From the NCBI GenBank assembly GCA_037719575.1, contig JBBJMF010000113.1:1-8312 (forward strand): a DNA stretch of 8,312 nt, given 5' to 3'. The notes beneath the pieces are model-generated. The model had not been told where the DNA came from, searched no databases, and saw only the letters and a program-made list of their open reading frames with translations. The stretch is from JAWWPG01 sp037719575. Its GTDB lineage: Bacteria; Actinomycetota; Actinomycetes; Propionibacteriales; Nocardioidaceae. Numbering within the stretch: position 1 is the first letter of the stretch; each line of letters starts with the position of its first letter. Positions 1 through 5,555 of this stretch are shown here, piece by piece. Both the position numbers and the translations under genes were made by a program.

Positions 1-165
1 GGTGCGGTTGCCTGTCTGTGGTCCGCCTCGGTTCATCGGGACGTACGGCAAGGTGTGTTCGTTGTCCTGATGTCGGGACAGGCTGGTGGCGTAGGGGTAG
101 TGGTCGGCGGGTTTCTCCAACCCGATACCGGAGGTGAAGAGCGGTCGACTCCTGATGAGAGGCAC

Positions 166-171
166 TACAGT
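166..171 (+). promoter_or_regulatory. Candidate -10 element (TACAGT) of the tmsAB operon
   Basis: TACAGT fits the actinobacterial TANNNT -10 pattern and ends 7 bases before the ATG at 179. Transcription would therefore begin at or next to that ATG, giving a leaderless message. A TCGACT-like -35 at 145-150 is weak and only 15 bases away. Bases 1-165 upstream hold no gene I can support. They contain a short inverted repeat, TGTCC at 63-67 and GGACA at 76-80, of unknown meaning. The call rests on the pattern and on its recurrence at other starts in this window. Confidence 0.4.
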
Positions 172-178
172 TTCGACA

Positions 179-1576
179 ATGGTGGGACCTGACAGGGTAC
201 GTCAGCATGCCGCGGCGGTGGAGAGGCTTCGCGAGTCGTACGCCGCGATCCCCGACGACCAGCCGGTCCGATTAGCCAAGCGGACCTCCAATCTGTTCCG
301 CCGCCGCGCCTCGGCACCGAGCGTCGGTCTCGACGTAGCCGGGCTCGACGGGGTCGTCGACGTGGACCCGGTCGCCCGCACCGCCGACGTGCAGGGCATG
401 TGCACCTACGAGCATCTGGTGGCAGCCGCCCTGCCGCATGGCCTGATGCCACTCGTCGTGCCCCAGCTGAAGACCATCACGCTCGGCGGCGCGGTCAGCG
501 GACTGGGCATCGAGTCCTCCTCGTACCGCAACGGGCTTCCGCACGAGTCCGTGCTGGAGATGGACATCCTCACCGGCGACGGGACGATCGTCACGTGCGC
601 GCCGGAGGGGCCGCACGCCGACCTGTTCGCCGCGTTCCCGAACTCGTTCGGCAGCCTCGGGTACGCGGTCCGGCTGCGCATCGAGCTCGAGCGGGTGTCA
701 CCGTACGTCGCGCTTCGTCACATCCGTTTCGAGGACCTGAAGGCGCTCGCCGACGCCATCGAGACCGTGTGCCGCGACTCGGCGTGGGACGGGGAGGCTG
801 TCGACTTCGTGGACGGCGTCGTCTTCGAGCCGGCTGAGGCCTACCTGACTCTCGGGCGGTGGACAGCCAACCTCCCCGACTCCGGACTGCTCACGACAAG
901 CGACTACACCGGCCAGGAGATCTACTATCGCTCGATCCGGGAGCGGTCCCGTGACGTGCTCACCGTGCACGACTACCTGTGGCGGTGGGACACCGACTGG
1001 TTCTGGTGCTCCGCGACGTTCGGCGCACAGCACCGACTCATGCGACAGGCCTGGCCGAGACGCCTGCGACGCAGTGACGTCTACCACCGGCTGGTCGGGT
1101 TCGAGAACCGCTTCGGTTTCTATGCGCGGCTGCAGCACATGCGCGGCCGGCCCGAGGTCGAGCGGGTCATCCAGGACGTGGAGATCCCGGTCGAGCGGGT
1201 CGCGGAGTTTCTCCATTGGTTCGACGACAACGTAGGGATGAGGCCGGTCTGGCTGTGCCCGATCGCGCTTCGGCATGGGACGCGCGCCCGGGAATGGCCG
1301 CTCTACCCCCTCGTCCCGGGCCAGCTCTACGTCAACGTGGGATTCTGGGGCACGGTGGCGATCGAGCTGGGTCGGGCCGACGGCGACGTCAACCGGATGG
1401 TCGAGCGCGCTGTTGCCGATCACGACGGGCACAAGTCGCTGTACTCCGACGTGTTCTACGACCGAGAGACGTTCGAGGCGACCTACGGGGGCAAGGCCTA
1501 CGACGCGGTCAAGGACGAGTACGACCCCGGCCATCGACTGACCGGGTTCTTCGAGAAGGTGGTGAGACATCTGTGA
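179..1576 (+). CDS. tmsA: FAD-binding oxidoreductase of 10-methyl fatty acid synthesis (TmsA/BfaA type)
   Basis: Predicted 465-residue flavoprotein of the PCMH-type FAD-binding oxidase family (DHCR24-like). Its expected role is to reduce the 10-methylene intermediate, made on oleoyl phospholipids by the neighbouring methyltransferase, to a 10-methyl branch (tuberculostearate type). The FAD domain covers about residues 27-175. It has the family segment PVRLAKRTSNLFR near residues 29-41 and the glycine-rich flavin segment PQLKTITLGGAVSGLGIE near residues 95-112. The C-terminal half is the substrate/cap part and has many aromatic residues. The stop overlaps the start of the next gene by 4 bases, the usual layout of this pair. 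The start is uncertain: GTG at 134 and ATG at 155 are in frame. ATG 179 is chosen because it follows a -10-like TACAGT, matches the usual N-terminus of the family, and the codons before it are not GC3-rich. Function is assigned from family and partner gene. Confidence 0.87.
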   Translation: MVGPDRVRQHAAAVERLRESYAAIPDDQPVRLAKRTSNLFRRRASAPSVGLDVAGLDGVVDVDPVARTADVQGMCTYEHLVAAALPHGLMPLVVPQLKTITLGGAVSGLGIESSSYRNGLPHESVLEMDILTGDGTIVTCAPEGPHADLFAAFPNSFGSLGYAVRLRIELERVSPYVALRHIRFEDLKALADAIETVCRDSAWDGEAVDFVDGVVFEPAEAYLTLGRWTANLPDSGLLTTSDYTGQEIYYRSIRERSRDVLTVHDYLWRWDTDWFWCSATFGAQHRLMRQAWPRRLRRSDVYHRLVGFENRFGFYARLQHMRGRPEVERVIQDVEIPVERVAEFLHWFDDNVGMRPVWLCPIALRHGTRAREWPLYPLVPGQLYVNVGFWGTVAIELGRADGDVNRMVERAVADHDGHKSLYSDVFYDRETFEATYGGKAYDAVKDEYDPGHRLTGFFEKVVRHL

Positions 1577-2838
1577 AGATCGCTGAGATTATCGAGCTGA
1601 TGGTCGAGGACTCGCCTCCCATGCGCTTCGAGGCGTACGACGGCAGCGGCTTCGGACCGACGGACGCGGCATACACGCTGCGGCTCAAGACCGAGCGTGG
1701 GCTGCGGTACGTCGCCACAGCCCCTGGTGACCTCGGGCTGGGCCGCGCCTATGTGGCCGGCGACCTCGACGTGGACGGCGCTCATCCGGGTGACCCCTAC
1801 GACGCGTTCAAGGCGCTCGGCAGCTGGCGGCTGCGCCGGCCGTCGCCCACAGAGATCGCCTCGATGGTCAAGGCGATGGGGTTGCGAAACCTGGTGCCGC
1901 CCACGCCCCCGGCGCAGGAGACGCTACCGCGGTGGCGTCGTACGGCGGAGGGGCTGCGGCACTCCCGGCGCCGTGATGCCGATTCGATCCACCGTCACTA
2001 CGACGTCTCGAACGAGTTCTACCGGATGGTCCTCGGGCCATCGATGGCCTACACGTGCGCGGTGTTTCCCAAGCCGGACGCCAGCCTCGAGGAGGCCCAG
2101 GAGGAGAAGTTCGACCTGGTCGCACGCAAGCTTGGGCTGACCCGAGGCATGCGGCTGCTCGACGTCGGATGCGGCTGGGGCGGGATGTCGCTGCACGCGG
2201 CCAAGCACTACGGCGTCCACGCGGTCGGGGTGACCCTGTCCCGGGAACAGGCCTCGTGGGCGAAGGACGCGGTGCAAAGGGAGGGGCTGTCCGACCGGAT
2301 CACGATCCTGCACTCCGACTACCGCGACTCGCCCGGGGCCGGCTACGACGCCGTGAGCTCCATCGGTCTGCTGGAGCACGTCGGCGTGCACAACTACCCG
2401 GCGTACTTCGGCTACCTGCGCGACAAGCTCCACGATGGCGGTCGGCTCCTCAACCACTGCATCACCAGGCCGTCGAACGACGGGCAGATCAAGACCGGGG
2501 CGTTCATCGACCGCTACGTGTTCCCGGACGGCGAGCTCACCGGGTCCGGGAAGATCATCTCCGCCGCCCAGGATGCCGGCATCGAGGTGCGTCACGAGGA
2601 GAACCTGCGTGAGCACTACGCCCTGACGCTCGCCCAGTGGTGCGCGAACCTGCGCGACAACTGGAAGGCCTGTGTCGCGGAGGTCGGCGAGTCGACGGCG
2701 CGCGTCTGGGGTCTCTACATGGCGGGGTCGCGGCTGGCGTTCGAGCGCAACGAGATCCAGCTCCACCAGGTGCTCGGCGTGCGGGTCTCGCCGAGCGGCG
2801 AGGCCGCCTTCCCGCTGCGCCCCACCTGGGCCAGCTGA
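1573..2838 (+). CDS. tmsB: SAM-dependent fatty acid methyltransferase, CFA-synthase family (TmsB/BfaB type)
   Basis: A 421-residue member of the cyclopropane-fatty-acyl-phospholipid synthase family. In this operon context it most likely transfers a methylene/methyl group from S-adenosylmethionine to C10 of oleoyl chains in membrane phospholipids, giving 10-methylene-stearate for the adjacent reductase. The N-terminal lipid-binding part spans about residues 1-130. HRHYDVSNEFY (140-150) leads into the catalytic domain. SAM motif I is LDVGCGWGG (196-204) and GLLEHVG is at 265-271. Residues matching the E. coli Cfa bicarbonate site are present: C162, E268, H295, I297, and Y315 in FIDRYVFPDG. The GTG start at 1573 lies inside the stop of the upstream gene (GTGA), with AAGGTGG about ten bases before it, so translation is probably coupled. 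The same frame stays open upstream to 1216, but that part lies inside tmsA and is not coding. A plain cyclopropane synthase is the alternative; the FAD-oxidase partner argues against it. Confidence 0.9.
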   Translation: MKIAEIIELMVEDSPPMRFEAYDGSGFGPTDAAYTLRLKTERGLRYVATAPGDLGLGRAYVAGDLDVDGAHPGDPYDAFKALGSWRLRRPSPTEIASMVKAMGLRNLVPPTPPAQETLPRWRRTAEGLRHSRRRDADSIHRHYDVSNEFYRMVLGPSMAYTCAVFPKPDASLEEAQEEKFDLVARKLGLTRGMRLLDVGCGWGGMSLHAAKHYGVHAVGVTLSREQASWAKDAVQREGLSDRITILHSDYRDSPGAGYDAVSSIGLLEHVGVHNYPAYFGYLRDKLHDGGRLLNHCITRPSNDGQIKTGAFIDRYVFPDGELTGSGKIISAAQDAGIEVRHEENLREHYALTLAQWCANLRDNWKACVAEVGESTARVWGLYMAGSRLAFERNEIQLHQVLGVRVSPSGEAAFPLRPTWAS

Positions 2839-2841
2839 GGC

Positions 2842-3558
2842 TCAGCCGCCTTCCTGGTAGTCGGCCGGATCGCCCAGCCGGATGCCGAGGCTGGTGGTCG
2901 TTGCCACCATGAACGCATGCGCATCGAGTGGTGACCCGTGCACGATCGTCGCGCCGGCGAGGCTCGAGACACCGCGCACCCCGTCCCAGGTGCAGTCCAC
3001 GAACACCGCCCCGCGTGCCTTCGCCTGAGAAAGCTCGGCTCGGGTGAGATCACACCGCCGGAACACGGCACCCGTGAGGTCCGCCGAGACGAAGTCTGCG
3101 CCCTGCAGCCGGCAGTCCACCAGATCCACGTGCGTGAGGGTGGCGAACCTGAAGACGCTGAGGTCCGCCGTACAGTCACGCATCGTCACCTGCCGGAGCG
3201 TGGACCCCGTGACCACGAGCCCGGTCGCCCGGCACCCGGTCAGCGAGACCCTGGCGAGCGACGAGTGGGTGATCCTCAAATTCGCGAGATCGCAGCCCAC
3301 GAAGACCGAGTCGAGGACCGATGCCCTCTCGAGCTCACCACCTGCCAGGCTTGTCGTCTCGAACAGGCAGCCGTCGATGTCGATGAGCCTGGCCCGACGC
3401 GATGCGAGGTCGAGGCCGGCGAAACGCAGCCCCGACAGTGCGACCTCCTCCGAGATCTCGTCGCGCGGAAGCTCCGCAACGGACAGCGAGGCCGGCAAGG
3501 ACGGCGGAACTCGCTTGGCCCGCCAGGGTTTCGGCGACGGCCCTCCCTTGGCTACCAT
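2842..3558 (-). CDS. Pentapeptide-repeat protein
   Basis: A 238-residue protein whose middle part (about residues 40-200) is built of five-residue repeats of the A(D/N)LxX class. Clear examples are LRFAG-LDLAS, ADFVSADLTGAVF and CDLTRAELSQAKARGAVF. Such repeats fold into a right-handed quadrilateral beta-helix. There is no signal peptide or membrane segment, so it is probably cytoplasmic. Pentapeptide proteins include DNA mimics that bind gyrase (Qnr, MfpA), but most have unknown roles and nothing here points to gyrase. Many repeats are degenerate, with V, I, S or T at the central position, and cysteines recur before the repeat (GCDL, DCTA, DCRL, RCDL, DCTW). The first 30 residues are basic and outside the repeat. 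ATG 3558 is preferred over GTG 3561 because a TAGAGT hexamer ends 6 bases before it and no Shine-Dalgarno site is seen. It converges on tmsB with a 3-base gap. Confidence 0.85.
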   Translation of the reverse strand: MVAKGGPSPKPWRAKRVPPSLPASLSVAELPRDEISEEVALSGLRFAGLDLASRRARLIDIDGCLFETTSLAGGELERASVLDSVFVGCDLANLRITHSSLARVSLTGCRATGLVVTGSTLRQVTMRDCTADLSVFRFATLTHVDLVDCRLQGADFVSADLTGAVFRRCDLTRAELSQAKARGAVFVDCTWDGVRGVSSLAGATIVHGSPLDAHAFMVATTTSLGIRLGDPADYQEGG

Positions 3559-3564
3559 CACCGA

Positions 3565-3570
3565 ACTCTA
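3565..3570 (-). promoter_or_regulatory. Candidate -10 element (TAGAGT) of the pentapeptide-repeat gene
   Basis: Read on the minus strand, TAGAGT ends 6 bases before the ATG at 3558. This is the spacing expected for a leaderless transcript, and no Shine-Dalgarno sequence lies in the short gap. No convincing -35 was found. The element sits in the 49-base divergent gap shared with the GNAT gene at 3608. Confidence 0.4.
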
Positions 3571-3592
3571 GGCGGGCACGTCACGCCGAGGA

Positions 3593-3598
3593 TATCGT
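3593..3598 (+). promoter_or_regulatory. Candidate -10 element (TATCGT) of the GNAT gene at 3608
   Basis: TATCGT matches TANNNT and ends 9 bases before the ATG, leaving room for at most a very short leader. GAGGAT just upstream is too far (about 14 bases) to be a good ribosome site. No clear -35 is visible. This is weaker than the other -10 calls here because the spacing is longer. Confidence 0.28.
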
Positions 3599-3607
3599 CG
3601 GGCTGCC

Positions 3608-4144
3608 ATGCCCCCACGCCCCCTTCTGATCCGCGCGGTCCCTTACGACCTGCCGGCCACGAGCGCGATGATCGGCGAGCTCCAGGCCTACTACCGGACG
3701 CTGTACGACGCCCCCGACCCGTCTCCCGTGGACCCGCAGGAGTTCACCCCACCCGCCGGCCGCTTCTTCGCCGGCTACCTGGATGACGCCGCTGTCGCGA
3801 TGGGCGGGTGGCGCTGGATCGAAGCCCTGCCGGGGATCGGCGCGCTTCGTCCGGTGGAGATCAAGCGCATGTACGTCGCGACGAGTGCGCGTGGCCAGGG
3901 GTGTGCGCGCAGGTTGCTCGGCCACCTCGAGGTGACCGCCCACGAGGCCGGCGCCGACGCCGTCGTGCTGTCCACCGGCCCTGCACAGCGAGACGCCATC
4001 GCCCTCTACCGGTCGGCCGGGTACGACGACGTACCGAAGTTCGGCTTCTTCGCGGCCTACGAGCAGGCGGTGCACCTCGGTAAGCGGCTGACGCGGATGA
4101 ACGCGCCGGTCAGCGGACCCCGGCCGGACGGAACTGGACGCTGA
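3608..4144 (+). CDS. GNAT-family N-acetyltransferase
   Basis: A 178-residue protein with the Gcn5-related acetyltransferase fold, which transfers an acetyl group from acetyl-CoA to an amine or similar acceptor. The acetyl-CoA pyrophosphate loop (motif A) is seen at residues 86-101 as KRMYVATSARGQGCAR, with the R-G-Q-G-C-A signature. It is followed by the helix RLLGHLE. Motif B is ALYRSAGYDDVPKFG at about 132-146, where the tyrosine near 134 is the usual general-acid position. The length is typical for a single-domain GNAT. The substrate cannot be told from sequence. The last 35 bases overlap the 3' end of the opposing alkB-like gene. It diverges from the pentapeptide gene across 49 bases. Start at ATG 3608; no in-frame alternative looks better. 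Confidence 0.85.
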   Translation: MPPRPLLIRAVPYDLPATSAMIGELQAYYRTLYDAPDPSPVDPQEFTPPAGRFFAGYLDDAAVAMGGWRWIEALPGIGALRPVEIKRMYVATSARGQGCARRLLGHLEVTAHEAGADAVVLSTGPAQRDAIALYRSAGYDDVPKFGFFAAYEQAVHLGKRLTRMNAPVSGPRPDGTGR

Positions 4145-4748
4145 CCCGCGGGCCGACGGGCCGAGCGGTCTTGAGGATCGCGTGCTCCCACGTGCGCTGG
4201 CAGGAGCCGCCCATGACGATCAGGTCACCGTGACCGAGGTTGAACCCGAGTGTCTCGCCGCCGCCGCGGCGGGGGCGCAGCGAGAGCCTCCGAGCGGCGC
4301 CGAGCGACACGATGCCCACCATGGTGTCCTGCCAGCGGCTGCGGCCGATTGTGTCGCCGTGCCAGGCGACGCTGTCGTTGCCGTCGCGGTAGTAACACAG
4401 CCCGGCGGTGCAGAACTCCTCGCCCAGCTCGTCGAGGTAGTGCACGCTCAGGGCGTCCCGCGCCTTCGTGAGCAGCGGATCGGGCAGCGCGGCATCTTCG
4501 CCGTACCAGCTGAGGAGCCGCGGCACGTCGACGACCCGCTCGTACATCTGGCGCCGCTCGGCATGCCAAGGAACCTTCTCCACCAACCGCAGGAAGAGGT
4601 CGTCCGAGCCACTCACCCAGCCTGGGTATACGTCGACCCAGGCGCCGTGGCTGAGCGGCGTCCGGCTCAGACCCGCGCGGAGGTCGCCGAGGACTGCGTG
4701 TCCGGCTGCCGGCAGGTCGAGCAGGGAGCTCTGGAAGTGCGGTGGCAT
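4110..4748 (-). CDS. alkB: AlkB-family Fe(II)/2-oxoglutarate-dependent dioxygenase (alkylated nucleic acid repair)
   Basis: A 212-residue single-domain dioxygenase of the AlkB family. These enzymes oxidatively remove methyl groups such as 1-methyladenine and 3-methylcytosine from DNA or RNA, using Fe(II), O2 and 2-oxoglutarate. The iron ligands are seen as H130 and D132 in YRDGNDSVAWHGD and H189 in WEHAIL. The 2-oxoglutarate and substrate arginines are R201 and R207 in RVSVQFR. The core strand AGLCYYRDG carries C118 where many AlkB proteins have the 2-oxoglutarate-contacting Asn, and S203 replaces the Asn of the usual RxNxxxR motif; both are modest departures. ATG 4748 is preceded by GAGG and, 7 bases upstream, by TATCCT, so the transcript may be leaderless. 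A LexA-like box lies at the expected -35. Its 3' end overlaps the GNAT gene by 35 bases. The family call is firm; the substrate (DNA or RNA) is not shown. Confidence 0.9.
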   Translation of the reverse strand: MPPHFQSSLLDLPAAGHAVLGDLRAGLSRTPLSHGAWVDVYPGWVSGSDDLFLRLVEKVPWHAERRQMYERVVDVPRLLSWYGEDAALPDPLLTKARDALSVHYLDELGEEFCTAGLCYYRDGNDSVAWHGDTIGRSRWQDTMVGIVSLGAARRLSLRPRRGGGETLGFNLGHGDLIVMGGSCQRTWEHAILKTARPVGPRVSVQFRPAGVR

Positions 4749-4755
4749 GCCCCTC

Positions 4756-4761
4756 AGGATA
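4756..4761 (-). promoter_or_regulatory. Candidate -10 element (TATCCT) of the alkB-like gene
   Basis: On the minus strand, TATCCT is followed by the 7 bases GAGGGGC and then the ATG at 4748. Seventeen bases upstream lies TAGAAC (4779-4784), a partial -35 match that falls inside the LexA-like box at 4769-4784. This arrangement predicts a leaderless or nearly leaderless message repressed by a protein bound at the -35. Confidence 0.5.
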
Positions 4762-4768
4762 GCGTGAG

Positions 4769-4784
4769 TCGAACGTATGTTCTA
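4769..4784. promoter_or_regulatory. LexA binding site (SOS box) between alkB and the PPOX gene
   Basis: TCGAACGTATGTTCTA has the perfect GAAC-N4-GTTC core of the Gram-positive/actinobacterial LexA box and differs from the 16-base palindrome TCGAAC-N4-GTTCGA at one outer base. It lies in the 62-base divergent gap and covers the -35 positions that fit both the minus-strand -10 at 4756-4761 and the plus-strand -10 at 4799-4804. LexA bound here could repress both genes. The match is seen directly; the regulation is inferred. A chance match of this quality exactly in a divergent promoter is unlikely. Confidence 0.75.
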
Positions 4785-4798
4785 GCCTCGCGTGGATC

Positions 4799-4804
4799 TA
4801 GGCT
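4799..4804 (+). promoter_or_regulatory. Candidate -10 element (TAGGCT) of the PPOX gene at 4811
   Basis: TAGGCT ends 6 bases before the ATG at 4811, the spacing of a leaderless start. GGGG in between lies too close to the ATG to be a normal ribosome site. A -35 at 17 bases would fall at 4776-4781, inside the LexA-like box, although its sequence is poor. Confidence 0.42.
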
Positions 4805-4810
4805 GGGGCG

Positions 4811-5455
4811 ATGCCCAGAACCGCGCTGACCCGACTTACCGAGAAGGCGTCCGATGATCGCCGCAGCCTCGATGCGCTGCTCGACGAGTCGCGGGTCTGC
4901 CACATCGGTCTGGTCGCCGACGGCCACCCGGTGGTGGTGCCGACCGGGATCGCGAGGGACGGGGACCGGGTGCTCATCCACGGGTCGACCGGGTCCCGGT
5001 GGATGCGACTGCTCGCCGCCGGTGCCGACGCCAGTCTGGCCGTGACGGCGCTCGACGCGCTTGTGGTCGCTCGGTCGGCGTTCGAGTCGTCGATGCGCTA
5101 CCGCAGCGCCGTGCTGTTCGGCACGTTCACGACGGTCAGCGCCGGCCAGGACACCCTCAAGGCGCTCGACGCCCTCACCGACTCGCTGCTTCCGGGGAGG
5201 GTGCAGGAGGTGCGCCGGCCCTCAGTCAAGGAGCTTGCGGCGACACTCGTTCTCGCGATGCCGATCGTGGAGTGGTCCCTGAAGGGGTCGGACGAATGGC
5301 CCGAGGACCCGCCCGACGACGTCGCGGGTGAGGCCTGGGCCGGCGTCGTACCCCTGCACTTCGTTGCCCGAGATCCGCTGCCCTCCCCCGACCTACGGCC
5401 GGGGGTGGCAGTCCCGCGGTCGGTTCGCATCCTGTCCGGCGAAGGCAGGACCTAG
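4811..5455 (+). CDS. PPOX-fold flavin/F420-type protein (NimA-like, pyridoxamine 5'-phosphate oxidase family)
   Basis: A 214-residue protein of the flavin-nucleotide-binding, NimA-like branch of the pyridoxamine 5'-phosphate oxidase superfamily (split beta-barrel). Such proteins bind FMN, FAD, F420 or haem and carry out reductions or oxidations on varied small molecules. An N-terminal helical lead (about 1-28) is followed by the first strands, RVCHIGLVADGHPVVVPTGI (28-47). The phosphate-binding HGSTGSR is at 57-63, and the conserved FESSMRYRSAVLFG is at 91-104. The C-terminal half has the helical insertion and an acidic PEDPPDD stretch typical of this branch. Its upstream gap, shared with alkB, carries a LexA-like site, so it may be induced by DNA damage. 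The cofactor and substrate are unknown, and true pyridoxamine phosphate oxidase (PdxH) activity is unlikely because PdxH signature residues are not seen. Confidence 0.83.
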   Translation: MPRTALTRLTEKASDDRRSLDALLDESRVCHIGLVADGHPVVVPTGIARDGDRVLIHGSTGSRWMRLLAAGADASLAVTALDALVVARSAFESSMRYRSAVLFGTFTTVSAGQDTLKALDALTDSLLPGRVQEVRRPSVKELAATLVLAMPIVEWSLKGSDEWPEDPPDDVAGEAWAGVVPLHFVARDPLPSPDLRPGVAVPRSVRILSGEGRT

Positions 5456-5461
5456 GGTCCT
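5447..5461 (+). terminator. Stem-loop at the end of the PPOX gene (possible terminator)
   Basis: AGGACC (5447-5452) and GGTCCT (5456-5461) form a perfect 6-bp stem with a three-base loop that is exactly the stop codon TAG. Only two T residues follow, so it is a poor intrinsic terminator by E. coli standards. An overlapping hairpin, TCCTGTCC (5430-5437) with GGCAGGA (5444-5450), could compete with it. The 100-base gap before the convergent ogt stop holds no gene. It contains a 10-base palindrome, GACCGCGGTC, at 5538-5547, and an imperfect hairpin at 5522-5541 that could end the opposite transcript. Confidence 0.33.
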
Positions 5462-5555
5462 TCGTCGAATGCCTATCGTCGCAACCAGCACGGGAAGGTC
5501 TTTGACACATGGGATCTCATGGGCACCTTGGACGGGTGACCGCGGTCCGCGCCAG

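Noticed and set aside
63..80. Inverted repeat TGTCC-N8-GGACA as an operator for tmsAB.
   Set aside because: Only 5-base arms, and it lies about 85 bases from the predicted -10; not distinguishable from chance.
1..165. Open frames through the left edge, including a minus-strand one that reads KPADHYPYATSLSRHQ with acceptable codons.
   Set aside because: Fewer than 55 codons, no recognisable family, no good start or ribosome site, and the opposite strand is open in the same register. The region reads better as promoter/leader sequence.
698..1570. Long minus-strand open frame antisense to tmsA.
   Set aside because: Shadow frame of a GC-rich gene; the plus-strand product is a clear FAD oxidoreductase.
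1924..2766. Long minus-strand open frame antisense to tmsB.
   Set aside because: Product resembles no family, and the plus strand carries all CFA-synthase motifs.
5502..5507. Perfect TTGACA -35 consensus.
   Set aside because: No TANNNT at 15-19 bases downstream and no plus-strand gene to drive; it lies between convergent genes.
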